A DNA stretch of 10,472 bases from Gammaproteobacteria bacterium (GTDB taxonomy: Bacteria > Pseudomonadota > Gammaproteobacteria > UBA5335 > SLRW01). This document shows, piece by piece, positions 1 to 5,870 of this stretch (its first letter is position 1; every line of letters begins with the position of its first letter). The stretch lies in assembly GCA_007134115.1 (NCBI GenBank), contig SLLK01000366.1:1-10472 (forward strand), given 5' to 3'. The translations under genes and the position numbers were made by a program. Below the pieces are notes generated by a model. That model was not told where the DNA came from and did not search any database. It was given only the letters and a program-made list of their open reading frames with translations.

Positions 1-317
1 AGGTTTCCCCCGGGTTTGTTGATCCCCCCTCAATCTCCCCTTCCCGCTACTCGCGGCAAGGGGGGAGGTGTACGGGCCCTCCCCCTTGGGCGATAGCCGA
101 AGGGGGAGCTGGAGGGGGATTGCGGCGGTGTTGCCGTGGTTTGTTGATCCCCCCTCGATCCCCCCTTCCCGCATTCGCGGCAAGGGGGGAGGTGTACTGG
201 CCCTCCCCCTTGGGCGATAGCCGAAGGGGGAGCTGGAGGGGGATTGCGGCGGTGCTGCCGTGGTTTGTTGATCCCCCCTCGATCCCCCCTTCCCGCATTC
301 CCGGCAAGGGGGGAAGT
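1..317. repeat. Tandem array of a ~125-bp hairpin-bearing non-coding repeat (2.5 copies)
   Basis: Three head-to-tail copies begin at 13, 138 and 262 (periods 125 and 124 bp). The third stops matching near 317. Each full unit has two perfect 9-bp inverted repeats. In copy 2, arms 159-167 and 182-190 (TCCCCCCTT/AAGGGGGGA) enclose 14 nt, and arms 203-211 and 224-232 (CTCCCCCTT/AAGGGGGAG) enclose 12 nt. Copies differ by a few substitutions and a 1-bp indel. Open frames cross the array only because the unit has few stops; they lack a ribosome site and protein-like composition. The array touches the left edge, so more copies may lie outside. It resembles REP/MITE-like intergenic repeats in style, but I cannot name the family. 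Confidence 0.9.
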
Positions 318-340
318 CATTGCGCGCCGCAGGCCCCCTT

Positions 341-370
341 ACTGAAAACTGAACACTTGAAACTGAAAAC
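341..370. repeat. Short ACTGAA-type low-complexity repeat
   Basis: The stretch is built of repeated ACTGAA(A)AC-like words between the hairpin array and the 3' end of the ABM gene. A related stretch in reverse orientation lies at 2177-2195. Such runs are common between genes in proteobacteria (from memory). No function can be read from it. Confidence 0.5.
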
Positions 371-381
371 TCCCCCGCCCC

Positions 382-666
382 TCAGACGGGGATTTCCTCC
401 CAAATCTCCACCTTCGGTGGTCCTTCCACAACCTCTCCGAGCGCGCCGGCGATTTCCTTCATGTGCTTGCGGTGCGCATCAATGGCAGCGGCGTCGCTGT
501 ATTTCTCGTAGACGAAGACTTCCCGCGGGTTTTCGCTGGCGCGGTGAAATACGTAGGCGTGGTTGCCTTCTTCGGCGCGTACCTGCGGGGCGATCTCGGC
601 AACGGCTTTCTCGAAAGCCTGTTCCTGGCCTTCGCGAATGGTCAGTCGGGCGGTCAGTGTGATCAT
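382..666 (-). CDS. ABM-domain protein, putative quinol monooxygenase (YgiN-like)
   Basis: This 94-residue protein has the size and pattern of single-domain antibiotic-biosynthesis-monooxygenase (ABM) proteins, which are dimeric ferredoxin-like folds including YgiN and heme-degrading or quinol-oxidising relatives. The N-terminal strand ITLTARLTI is followed by the helix REGQEQAFEKAVAEIAPQVRAEEG, then the signature VFVYEKYSDAAAIDAHRKH at about 50-68, which matches the family core with its conserved E54, Y56 and H65/H68. A final strand KVEIWEEI closes the fold. The start is supported by AAGGAG at 674-679, 7 nt upstream on the minus strand. There is no signal peptide, so it should be cytosolic. 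It lies 106 bp downstream of the HAD gene on the same strand and could be cotranscribed. The substrate cannot be told; family members range from quinol oxidation to detoxification of reactive aldehydes and heme cleavage. Confidence 0.85.
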   Translation of the reverse strand: MITLTARLTIREGQEQAFEKAVAEIAPQVRAEEGNHAYVFHRASENPREVFVYEKYSDAAAIDAHRKHMKEIAGALGEVVEGPPKVEIWEEIPV

Positions 667-772
667 GCGGTGTCTCCTTCGCGGGTGTGAGCTAAACGCC
701 GAGCGTATCAGAAGTGTCTGCGGGTGTGGGCTGAAACGGCCCCCGCCTCGGCGAGCCCGGTTCCGCTTTGCG

Positions 773-1474
773 TTACGGCTGCCAGGATGCCCCTGAATCC
801 AATAGCCGGGGGTGATCTCCCTGACGCAGAGTGACGACGGGCCAGTTTTGTTCGTTCGCTACTGCCGCCAACCGGGTATCGGGGTCCACGGCCACGGCGC
901 GACTGGTTCGGTTCAGCAAGGGCAGATCGTTGTGCGAGTCTGAATAGAAGATGCTTTCTGCCAGGCTTTGCTCCCGGCCTTCCAGCCACTGCGTGAGTCG
1001 CTCGACCTTGCCTTCCTGAAAGCACGGTGTGCCGGCCACCCGCCCGGTGTAGCGGCCGTCGCGCTGTTCGGGTTCGGTGGCCAGCAAATTGTCTATGCCC
1101 AGCAGTCGGGCGATGGGCGCGGTGATGAAGCTGTTGGTGGCGGTAATAATCAGCAGTTGATCGCCCCGCTGGCGGTGCGTGTTGAGCAGGGCGGTGGCCG
1201 CAGGCAGCATGATGGGCTGTATGTACTGCGCTATAAACTCCTCGCGCCACTGCCTGAGCTGGACCGGGTCATGGGCGGCCAGCGGCGCCAGGGCAAAAGC
1301 CAGAAAGGCGTCAATATCCAGCGTACCCGCCTCGTACGCTGCGTAGTGACGGCGGTTTTCCTCCGCATACCAGTGTCCGTCCACAATCCCCCGGGCGACC
1401 AGAAACTCGCCCCACAGGTTGTCGCTGTCGCCGCCCAGCAGCGTGTTATCCAGATCGAAGATGGCCAGCGCCAT
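773..1474 (-). CDS. HAD-IB family phosphatase, probable histidinol-phosphatase
   Basis: This 233-residue protein has the full set of HAD-superfamily motifs: motif I FDLDNT (nucleophile D7, acid D9), motif II with T111 in IITAT, motif III K156 in EGK, and motif IV YSDSHNDLP (D179, D183) binding Mg2+. The helical cap between motifs I and II and the length fit the SerB-like HAD-IB (TIGR01490-type) group. The gene is divergent from rppH. I recall the same pair in Pseudomonas aeruginosa (PA0335/PA0336), where PA0335 was shown to be a histidinol-phosphatase, hydrolysing histidinol phosphate to histidinol in histidine synthesis. I infer that role here; phosphoserine or another small phosphate ester remains possible. 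The start has GGGAG at 1481-1485, 6 nt upstream. It is predicted to be cytosolic. Confidence 0.88.
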   Translation of the reverse strand: MALAIFDLDNTLLGGDSDNLWGEFLVARGIVDGHWYAEENRRHYAAYEAGTLDIDAFLAFALAPLAAHDPVQLRQWREEFIAQYIQPIMLPAATALLNTHRQRGDQLLIITATNSFITAPIARLLGIDNLLATEPEQRDGRYTGRVAGTPCFQEGKVERLTQWLEGREQSLAESIFYSDSHNDLPLLNRTSRAVAVDPDTRLAAVANEQNWPVVTLRQGDHPRLLDSGASWQP

Positions 1475-1631
1475 GGTGGTCTCCCGTGCCGTGTGTGCTG
1501 CGTTTGCCTGCCGGCGCGAGCTTACCCGAGCGGGCCCCGGGTGCGCCAGTGGTCACGGCCTGTCGCGTGCCTGAGGGGTTCTCCGGTATGCTGGTATGCA
1601 TGGTGCAACCAACCTTGCAGGTAGTGGGTCA

Positions 1632-2156
1632 GTGATTGACGCAGACGGGTTCCGGCCCAATGTCGGCATCATCCTGAGCAATGACCACGGGCAGGTCATG
1701 CTGGCGCGGCGCATCGGCCAGAATGCATGGCAGTTCCCGCAGGGTGGCATTCGTGCCAGTGAAAGTGCCGAGGAGGCGTTGTTCCGGGAGCTCGGCGAGG
1801 AGGTCGGGCTGTCGCGCGACGCCGTTGAAGTGCTGGGCTGCACCCGGGGCTGGTTGCGCTACCATCTGCCGCGTCGTTTCATCCGTCGCCACAGTCAACC
1901 ACGCTGCATCGGTCAGAAGCAGGTCTGGTACATGCTGCGTTTTGTGGGCGACGAGTCGGAGCTGCGTTTCGATCTCGGCGAAACCCCCGAGTTTGATTCC
2001 TGCCGCTGGGTCGACTACTGGCGTCCCGTAGACGAGGTCATCTTTTTCAAGCGCCACGTCTATCGCCAGGCTCTGGAAGAACTGGCCCCGCTGTTATTCC
2101 CCCACGGGCCACCCGCTCCGCCGCAGCGACGGCCGGGTTTGCGCGGAAACCGGTAA
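1632..2156 (+). CDS. rppH: RNA pyrophosphohydrolase RppH (Nudix)
   Basis: RppH removes pyrophosphate from the 5' end of mRNAs and so opens them to RNase E decay. From the GTG at 1632 the protein is 174 residues and starts VIDADGFRPNVGII, colinear with E. coli RppH (MIDDDGYRPNVGIV, 176 aa). An in-frame ATG at 1596 would add 12 residues absent from the family, so I prefer the GTG, although no strong ribosome site precedes either. The Nudix box lies at about 38-60 with the pattern G-x5-E-x7-RELGEEVG carrying the metal-binding glutamates. Family blocks WQFPQGG, WLRYHLP, CIGQKQVWY, TPEFD and FKRHVYR are present. The C-terminal tail, rich in proline and arginine, differs from E. coli. In Pseudomonas and E. 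coli, ptsP usually follows rppH; here a terminator-like hairpin and an iron receptor follow instead. Confidence 0.96.
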   Translation: MIDADGFRPNVGIILSNDHGQVMLARRIGQNAWQFPQGGIRASESAEEALFRELGEEVGLSRDAVEVLGCTRGWLRYHLPRRFIRRHSQPRCIGQKQVWYMLRFVGDESELRFDLGETPEFDSCRWVDYWRPVDEVIFFKRHVYRQALEELAPLLFPHGPPAPPQRRPGLRGNR

Positions 2157-2168
2157 CTTCCGGTTTTC
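2145..2168 (+). terminator. Weak terminator-like hairpin at the end of rppH
   Basis: AAACCGG (2147-2153) pairs perfectly with CCGGTTT (2160-2166) across a 6-nt loop that contains the rppH stop codon, followed by one more T and then mixed sequence. The short U run makes it a weak or partial terminator. Confidence 0.5.
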
Positions 2169-2176
2169 TGCCTGAC

Positions 2177-2195
2177 GTTTTCAGTGTTCAGTGTT
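2177..2195. repeat. Short ACTGAA-type repeat, inverted relative to 341-370
   Basis: The reverse strand reads AACACTGAACACTGAAAAC, sharing its ACTGAACAC and ACTGAAAAC words with the stretch at 341-370. It sits just after the rppH terminator-like hairpin. Confidence 0.45.
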
Positions 2196-2294
2196 GCGGG
2201 CGGGTAGATCACCCTGATCCCTGCTGCCCGCTCGATCCCCGATGGTTTTAGACGTGTTCCAGGTCTGTGTTTGCGGCTTCTTTTGGCCATCCTG

Positions 2295-2330
2295 TTGCAA
2301 ACGCGAATCGTTCTCATTACGATTCGCGTT
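2295..2330 (+). promoter_or_regulatory. Promoter overlapped by a Fur-type operator, upstream of the TonB-dependent receptor
   Basis: A perfect 12-bp inverted repeat (AACGCGAATCGT at 2300-2311, ACGATTCGCGTT at 2319-2330) encloses TCTCATT. Its centre, TCGTTCTCATTACGA, resembles the AT-rich core of a Fur box (NATWAT hexamers). A plausible sigma-70 promoter, TTGCAA (2295-2300), 17 bp, TACGAT (2318-2323), lies across it, so a bound repressor would block polymerase. The receptor start is about 100 bp downstream. Assignment to Fur is inferred from the motif and the iron-related gene; the GC-rich outer arms are unusual for a plain Fur box. Confidence 0.7.
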
Positions 2331-2428
2331 CTCAATCGCCAGCAGCCGTTTTAGCGCGCTTGAAGGAGAGGAGGCCACCGGGAGCACCTGTTGGCTGCCT
2401 GACACCCTATTGAATCGGGAGAAGATCC

Positions 2429-4744
2429 ATGTTGAGTACGACCATGATCACGCGGGCGTGGCTGCCCGGGCTGGTGTGCCTGGCCATGGCATTTGGCGCC
2501 GGGGCGCAGGACAATGCGGCTGCCGCCGATGACGGTGAGGCGTCGCCGCGGGTGCTGGATCGCATGGTCATTACCGGCACAGCCGGGGCGATTGAGGAAA
2601 TCCCGGGTTCGGCGCACGCGCTGGATGCCGAGGATCTGGATCGCCACAGTTACAGCGATATACACCGTGTGCTGCGCGAGATCCCGGGGGTCAATATTCT
2701 CGAAGAGGACGGCTTCGGGCTGTTCCCCAATATCGGGCTGCGCGGCACCCGGCTGGAGCGCAATACGCGCATCACGGTGATGGAAGACGGCGTACTGATT
2801 GCGCCTGCGCCCTACAGCGCGCCGGCGGCGTATTATTTCCCGCAGACGGCGCGTATGAGCGGCGTGGAAGTGCGCAAGGGTTCCTCCGCCATCCAGTACG
2901 GACCCTACACCACGGGCGGCGCCATCAACATGCTCTCCACGCCTATCCCCGATCGCGCTTCGGCGCGCGCCGACCTGATGATGGGCGGGCATGACGGACG
3001 CCGCACCCACGTCTGGGCCGGTGATTCCAGCGGCCAGTGGGGCTGGCTGATTGAAGGTCATGGCGCCAGCAGCACCGGCTTCAAGCGTCTCGACCAGGTC
3101 ACCGACGGCGCCCAGTCGCGGCCCAATGCGCCGCGTCCGGATACCGGCTTTGATACGCAGAACGTGGTCGGCAAGCTGCGCTGGAACGCCACCGACGGGC
3201 CCGTGTATCAGGACGTAGAGCTCAAGCTGGGCTTTGATGACCGCACTGCAAACGAGACCTATCTGGGGCTGACGCGCGCGGATTTCGATGACCAGCCGTT
3301 CCGTCGCTACCGTGGCTCGCAGCTGGATCAGATCAACACCGACCATCAGCAATACCAGCTGCGACACTACATCGAGCCGGCGGCCAGTGTGGATGTGACC
3401 ACCACCGTGTATCGCCACGACTTTGCGCGCAACTGGTACAAGTTGCATGCGGTACAAAATGCGCCGGGCGGCGGTTTCGAGGGCATCAGCAGCATTCTTG
3501 ATGATCCCGCCAGCTTTGCCGATGCCATGGACTGGATCAGGGGCGCCGGCGGCACCGATCTGCTGGGTAATGTGCGCGCCAATAATCGCGAATACTACGC
3601 GCACGGCGCGCAAACGCAGATCGGCTATTTCTTCAACACCGGTGCGGTTGCGCATGAGCTGGAGGTCGGCCTGCGCTACCACGTGGACGAGGAAGATCGA
3701 TTTCAGTGGGAAGACAGCTTCCGCATGGACAACGGGGCCATGATCCTGGTCCGGCCCGGCGATGAGCAGGGCGCCGAAGGCAATGCCCGCAGCGGCATTC
3801 CCGGCACCACCACCAACCGCGTGACCGATGCGCGGGCGCTCGCCGTGTCGGTGCAGGACACCATGCGCTTTGGCCGCTGGACGCTGACCCCGGGGTTGCG
3901 CTTTGAGAACATCAAGACCGAGCGCACCGATTTTGATACCGGTACGCCCAGGCCGCGTACCGTCACCGGCGAGCAGTCCGATACCACCACGGTGTGGTTG
4001 CCGGGGCTGGGAGCGACCTATCAGCTTACGCCCGCCGTGCGTGTGCTGGCCGGGGTTCACCGGGGCTTCGCCCCCACCGGCGCGGACCCCGATGTGCCTG
4101 CCGAGAAGAGCTGGAACTTCGAAGCCGGCGCACGCTACCGGGCCGGTTTGTGGCAGGCGGAGGCCATCGGCTTCTTTACGCGCTACGAGAACCTGGTCGG
4201 CGTGTGTACGGCCTCCAGCGGCGGTGGCTGCACCATCGGCGATCAGTTCGACGGTGGCCGTGTCAATGTCATGGGGCTGGAAACTTCAGCCGCCTATGAC
4301 CTGGGGCGTGCCGCCGGTCTGGCGGTGGGCGTGCCCGTGCGTCTGGCCTGGACGTGGACCGACAGCGAATTCCGCAACGCCTTCAACAGCGATTTTGCGG
4401 AGTGGGGTGTGGTCGAAAAGGGCGACGAGTTGCCGCAGATTCCCGAGCATCAGCTCAACCTGGGCATCGGCGTGGTCAGCGACGCATGGCAGGCGAACCT
4501 GAATGCCAGCTATGTGGCCGAAACCCGTGCGGTGGCCGGCAGCGGTGCCATCCCCGACGCCGAGAAGATCGACAGCCGTCTGTTGTTCGACGTCTCCGGT
4601 GAATACCGGGTGCACAGCAACGCACGGTTGTTCGCCAGTGTGGAAAACCTGCTGGACGAGGCCTACCTCGCCGCGCGGCGGCCCGCCGGCACACGGCCGG
4701 GTATGCCGCGCACCGGCTGGGTCGGCGTCAAGCTGGATTTCTGA
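2429..4744 (+). CDS. TonB-dependent outer-membrane receptor, FecA-like (ferric chelate uptake)
   Basis: This 771-residue protein is predicted to import a ferric chelate across the outer membrane using TonB energy. Residues 1-26 form a signal peptide with likely cleavage at AGA|QD. A TonB-box-like segment (about 42-50, VLDRMVITG) leads straight into the plug (about 55-172), which carries the FecA-group blocks NIGLRGTR, ITVMEDGVLIAPAPYSAPAAYYFP, VEVRKG and YTTGGAINMLSTPIP. The remainder is the 22-strand barrel, ending in the C-terminal phenylalanine expected for BAM-folded proteins. The ~80-residue N-terminal signalling domain of FecA is absent and no FecI/FecR genes are nearby, so control is more likely through the Fur-type site upstream. 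C593 and C601 lie in a probable surface loop. GGGAG at 2417-2421 supports this start over the ATG at 2444. Ferric citrate is the nearest guess for the ligand, but ligand prediction in this family is unreliable. Confidence 0.93.
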   Translation: MLSTTMITRAWLPGLVCLAMAFGAGAQDNAAAADDGEASPRVLDRMVITGTAGAIEEIPGSAHALDAEDLDRHSYSDIHRVLREIPGVNILEEDGFGLFPNIGLRGTRLERNTRITVMEDGVLIAPAPYSAPAAYYFPQTARMSGVEVRKGSSAIQYGPYTTGGAINMLSTPIPDRASARADLMMGGHDGRRTHVWAGDSSGQWGWLIEGHGASSTGFKRLDQVTDGAQSRPNAPRPDTGFDTQNVVGKLRWNATDGPVYQDVELKLGFDDRTANETYLGLTRADFDDQPFRRYRGSQLDQINTDHQQYQLRHYIEPAASVDVTTTVYRHDFARNWYKLHAVQNAPGGGFEGISSILDDPASFADAMDWIRGAGGTDLLGNVRANNREYYAHGAQTQIGYFFNTGAVAHELEVGLRYHVDEEDRFQWEDSFRMDNGAMILVRPGDEQGAEGNARSGIPGTTTNRVTDARALAVSVQDTMRFGRWTLTPGLRFENIKTERTDFDTGTPRPRTVTGEQSDTTTVWLPGLGATYQLTPAVRVLAGVHRGFAPTGADPDVPAEKSWNFEAGARYRAGLWQAEAIGFFTRYENLVGVCTASSGGGCTIGDQFDGGRVNVMGLETSAAYDLGRAAGLAVGVPVRLAWTWTDSEFRNAFNSDFAEWGVVEKGDELPQIPEHQLNLGIGVVSDAWQANLNASYVAETRAVAGSGAIPDAEKIDSRLLFDVSGEYRVHSNARLFASVENLLDEAYLAARRPAGTRPGMPRTGWVGVKLDF

Positions 4745-4757
4745 GCGTTGGGGCAAC

Positions 4758-4792
4758 GCCGGGCCATGCATCACGGCCCGGCCTTTCCTTTT
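4758..4792 (+). terminator. Rho-independent terminator after the receptor gene
   Basis: GCCGGGCC (4758-4765) and GGCCCGGC (4775-4782) form a perfect 8-bp GC stem with a 9-nt loop, followed by the T-rich CTTTCCTTTT. It starts 14 nt after the receptor stop codon and separates the receptor from bfd. Confidence 0.8.
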
Positions 4793-4835
4793 GGCCGTCG
4801 GGAACACCGGCAGCCACACTTGGTCACAGACATAT

Positions 4836-4882
4836 GCGGAATGAGAATGGTATTGACAATCATTCTCATTAAGCGGGAAAAT
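4836..4882 (+). promoter_or_regulatory. bfd promoter with Fur-box inverted repeat
   Basis: AATGAGAATG (4840-4849) and CATTCTCATT (4861-4870) form a perfect 10-bp inverted repeat with an 11-nt centre, rich in the NATWAT-like hexamers of Fur sites; the span could hold two overlapping sites. A consensus -35 TTGACA (4853-4858) sits between the arms, with a candidate -10 GAAAAT (4877-4882) after 18 bp. Occupancy would cover the -35 element, predicting repression when iron is plentiful. This fits the known Fur repression of bfd in enterobacteria and pseudomonads. Confidence 0.82.
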
Positions 4883-4915
4883 AAACGCCTGCGCTTTTTG
4901 CGTGACGGAGTCCTC

Positions 4916-5134
4916 ATGTACGTTTGCATTTGCCATGCAGTCACTGACAAGCAGATACGACGCGCAGTCGACAATGGCGTGCGCACCTACGGTGAACTGC
5001 GCACGCAGCTGGGCGTGGGTGGCTGCTGCGGCCGGTGCAAATCATGCGCCTGCCAGGTGCTGGATGAATGCGTGGCGGATGCCCGCACAACGGGCGATAA
5101 TGTAGCCGGTCTGTGTACACCGCTGGCGGTGTGA
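4916..5134 (+). CDS. bfd: Bacterioferritin-associated ferredoxin Bfd
   Basis: Bfd is a small 2Fe-2S protein that docks on bacterioferritin and passes electrons through its heme to reduce and release stored iron. The 72-residue product begins MYVCICHAVTDKQIRRAV, matching E. coli Bfd (MYVCLCNGISDKKIRQAV). The cluster ligands fit C4, C6, C38 and C41 (CxC near the start, then CGRC). Further cysteines at 37, 44, 46, 52 and 67 are extra; the GGCCGRCKSCAC stretch is cysteine-rich relative to E. coli Bfd. An upstream in-frame ATG at 4748 would lie in the terminator and read through the operator, so the start at 4916 with GGAG at 4907-4910 is chosen. It is followed 146 bp later by bfr on the same strand. 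The Fur-type site upstream predicts induction in iron starvation. Confidence 0.95.
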   Translation: MYVCICHAVTDKQIRRAVDNGVRTYGELRTQLGVGGCCGRCKSCACQVLDECVADARTTGDNVAGLCTPLAV

Positions 5135-5178
5135 ACGCCCTGCCTGCCTGATTGTCCGACTCTTGTACAGGTGCCTTG

Positions 5179-5225
5179 CGTGCGATGCGGCGGCAGTGTG
5201 AGCGTCCGCCGCTGGCCCGCGCACG
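5179..5225 (+). other. Two-tier inverted repeat in the bfd-bfr spacer
   Basis: An outer 6-bp perfect stem (CGTGCG 5179-5184 with CGCACG 5220-5225) surrounds an inner 7-bp stem (GCGGCGG 5187-5193 with CCGCCGC 5206-5212) with a 12-nt loop. No T run follows, so it is not a standard terminator. It could be an attenuator, an RNA-processing barrier or a structured leader of bfr. Between it and the bfr start lies an AT-richer stretch (TTAATAT, CTTATACC at about 5236-5258) that could hold a separate bfr promoter, but no good -35 element is visible. Confidence 0.5.
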
Positions 5226-5280
5226 CCACGACGCGTTAATATGGACGCGTGCTTATACCAGCATTGGGGAGTCCTGTTTC

Positions 5281-5745
5281 ATGAAAGGCGACAAAAAGAC
5301 GATTGATTACCTCAACAAGGCGATTACCGCCGAGCTGACCGCCATCAACCAGTATGTGCTGCATTCCCGCATGCTCAAGGACTGGGGCGTCAACAAGCTC
5401 GGTGACAAGGAGTTCGAGGAGTCCATCGACGAGATGAAGCACGCCGATGCCTTTATCGAGCGTGTGCTGTTCCTCGGTGGCTTGCCCAACCTGCAGGACC
5501 TGAACAAGCTCAAGATTGGCGAAGACGTCGCCGAAGTGTTGCGCTGTGATCTGGACCTCGAGCACGAAGGCCGCAAGTTGTACGCGGAAGCCGTGGCTTA
5601 CGCCGAGTCGGTGGGCGACTACGTGACGCGTGACCTGTTTGCCAGGGTGCTGGCAGACGAGGAAGAGCATATCGACTTCCTGGAAACCCAGCTTGAGCTG
5701 ATCGAGCGCGTGGGCATACAGAACTATACCCAGTCGATGATGTAA
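5281..5745 (+). CDS. bfr: Bacterioferritin (heme-containing iron storage ferritin)
   Basis: Bacterioferritin oxidises Fe2+ and stores it as a ferric mineral inside a 24-subunit shell with heme at subunit dimer interfaces. The 154-residue product is colinear with E. coli Bfr (158 aa), starting MKGDKKTIDYLNKAITAELTAINQY-type. All ferroxidase-centre ligands are in place: E18, E51, H54, E94, E127 and H130. M52, the axial heme ligand, is present in IDEMKHAD. This is therefore the catalytic, heme-binding type, not a ligand-deficient paralogue. The C-terminus lacks the last few E. coli residues. The ATG at 5281 has GGGGAG at 5266-5271 upstream; a longer in-frame start at 5152 would add residues not found in the family. 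It lies downstream of bfd and is closed by the terminator at 5769. Whether it shares the Fur-controlled bfd promoter is open. Confidence 0.97.
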   Translation: MKGDKKTIDYLNKAITAELTAINQYVLHSRMLKDWGVNKLGDKEFEESIDEMKHADAFIERVLFLGGLPNLQDLNKLKIGEDVAEVLRCDLDLEHEGRKLYAEAVAYAESVGDYVTRDLFARVLADEEEHIDFLETQLELIERVGIQNYTQSMM

Positions 5746-5768
5746 CGCCGGTACCGCCGTAGTCGGTC

Positions 5769-5796
5769 AAAGGCCGCACGCATGTGCGGCCTTTTT
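5769..5796 (+). terminator. Strong Rho-independent terminator after bfr
   Basis: AAAGGCCGCAC (5769-5779) pairs perfectly over 11 bp with GTGCGGCCTTT (5784-5794) around the 4-nt loop GCAT, with a short T run extending to 5796. It lies 24 nt beyond the bfr stop. Because the stem is flanked by A and T runs it may act in both directions. Confidence 0.9.
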
Positions 5797-5870
5797 GGTA
5801 CGCAGCGCTGGATGCACCGGTGCTTGCTTGTGCTGCGACGGTTCCGTCCGCCGCCCGGGAAGGCCTGCTG

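Noticed and set aside
1..317. CRISPR array
   Set aside because: Units are ~125 bp and contiguous with no unique spacers, and no cas genes are present.
30..662. Open frames on both strands across the tandem repeats, one running on into the antisense of the ABM gene
   Set aside because: They are proline/arginine-rich translations of the repeat unit without ribosome sites; the repeat is non-coding.
2350..2428. Short leader peptide upstream of the receptor, suggested by a purine-rich GAAGGAGAGGAGG stretch
   Set aside because: No ATG or GTG at suitable spacing opens a frame of useful length; the only nearby TTG frame ends after two further codons.
2351..4060. Long open frame (569 codons) antisense to the TonB-dependent receptor
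   Set aside because: It arises from the high GC and codon bias of the receptor gene; composition is not protein-like, it has no family motif, and the opposite strand is plainly coding.
4748..4915. N-terminal extension of Bfd from the ATG at 4748
   Set aside because: It would translate the receptor terminator and the Fur-type operator and is absent from the Bfd family.
4286..4936. Minus-strand open frame across the receptor 3' end and bfd promoter
   Set aside because: It is a shadow frame lying over a terminator and operator, with no recognisable domain.
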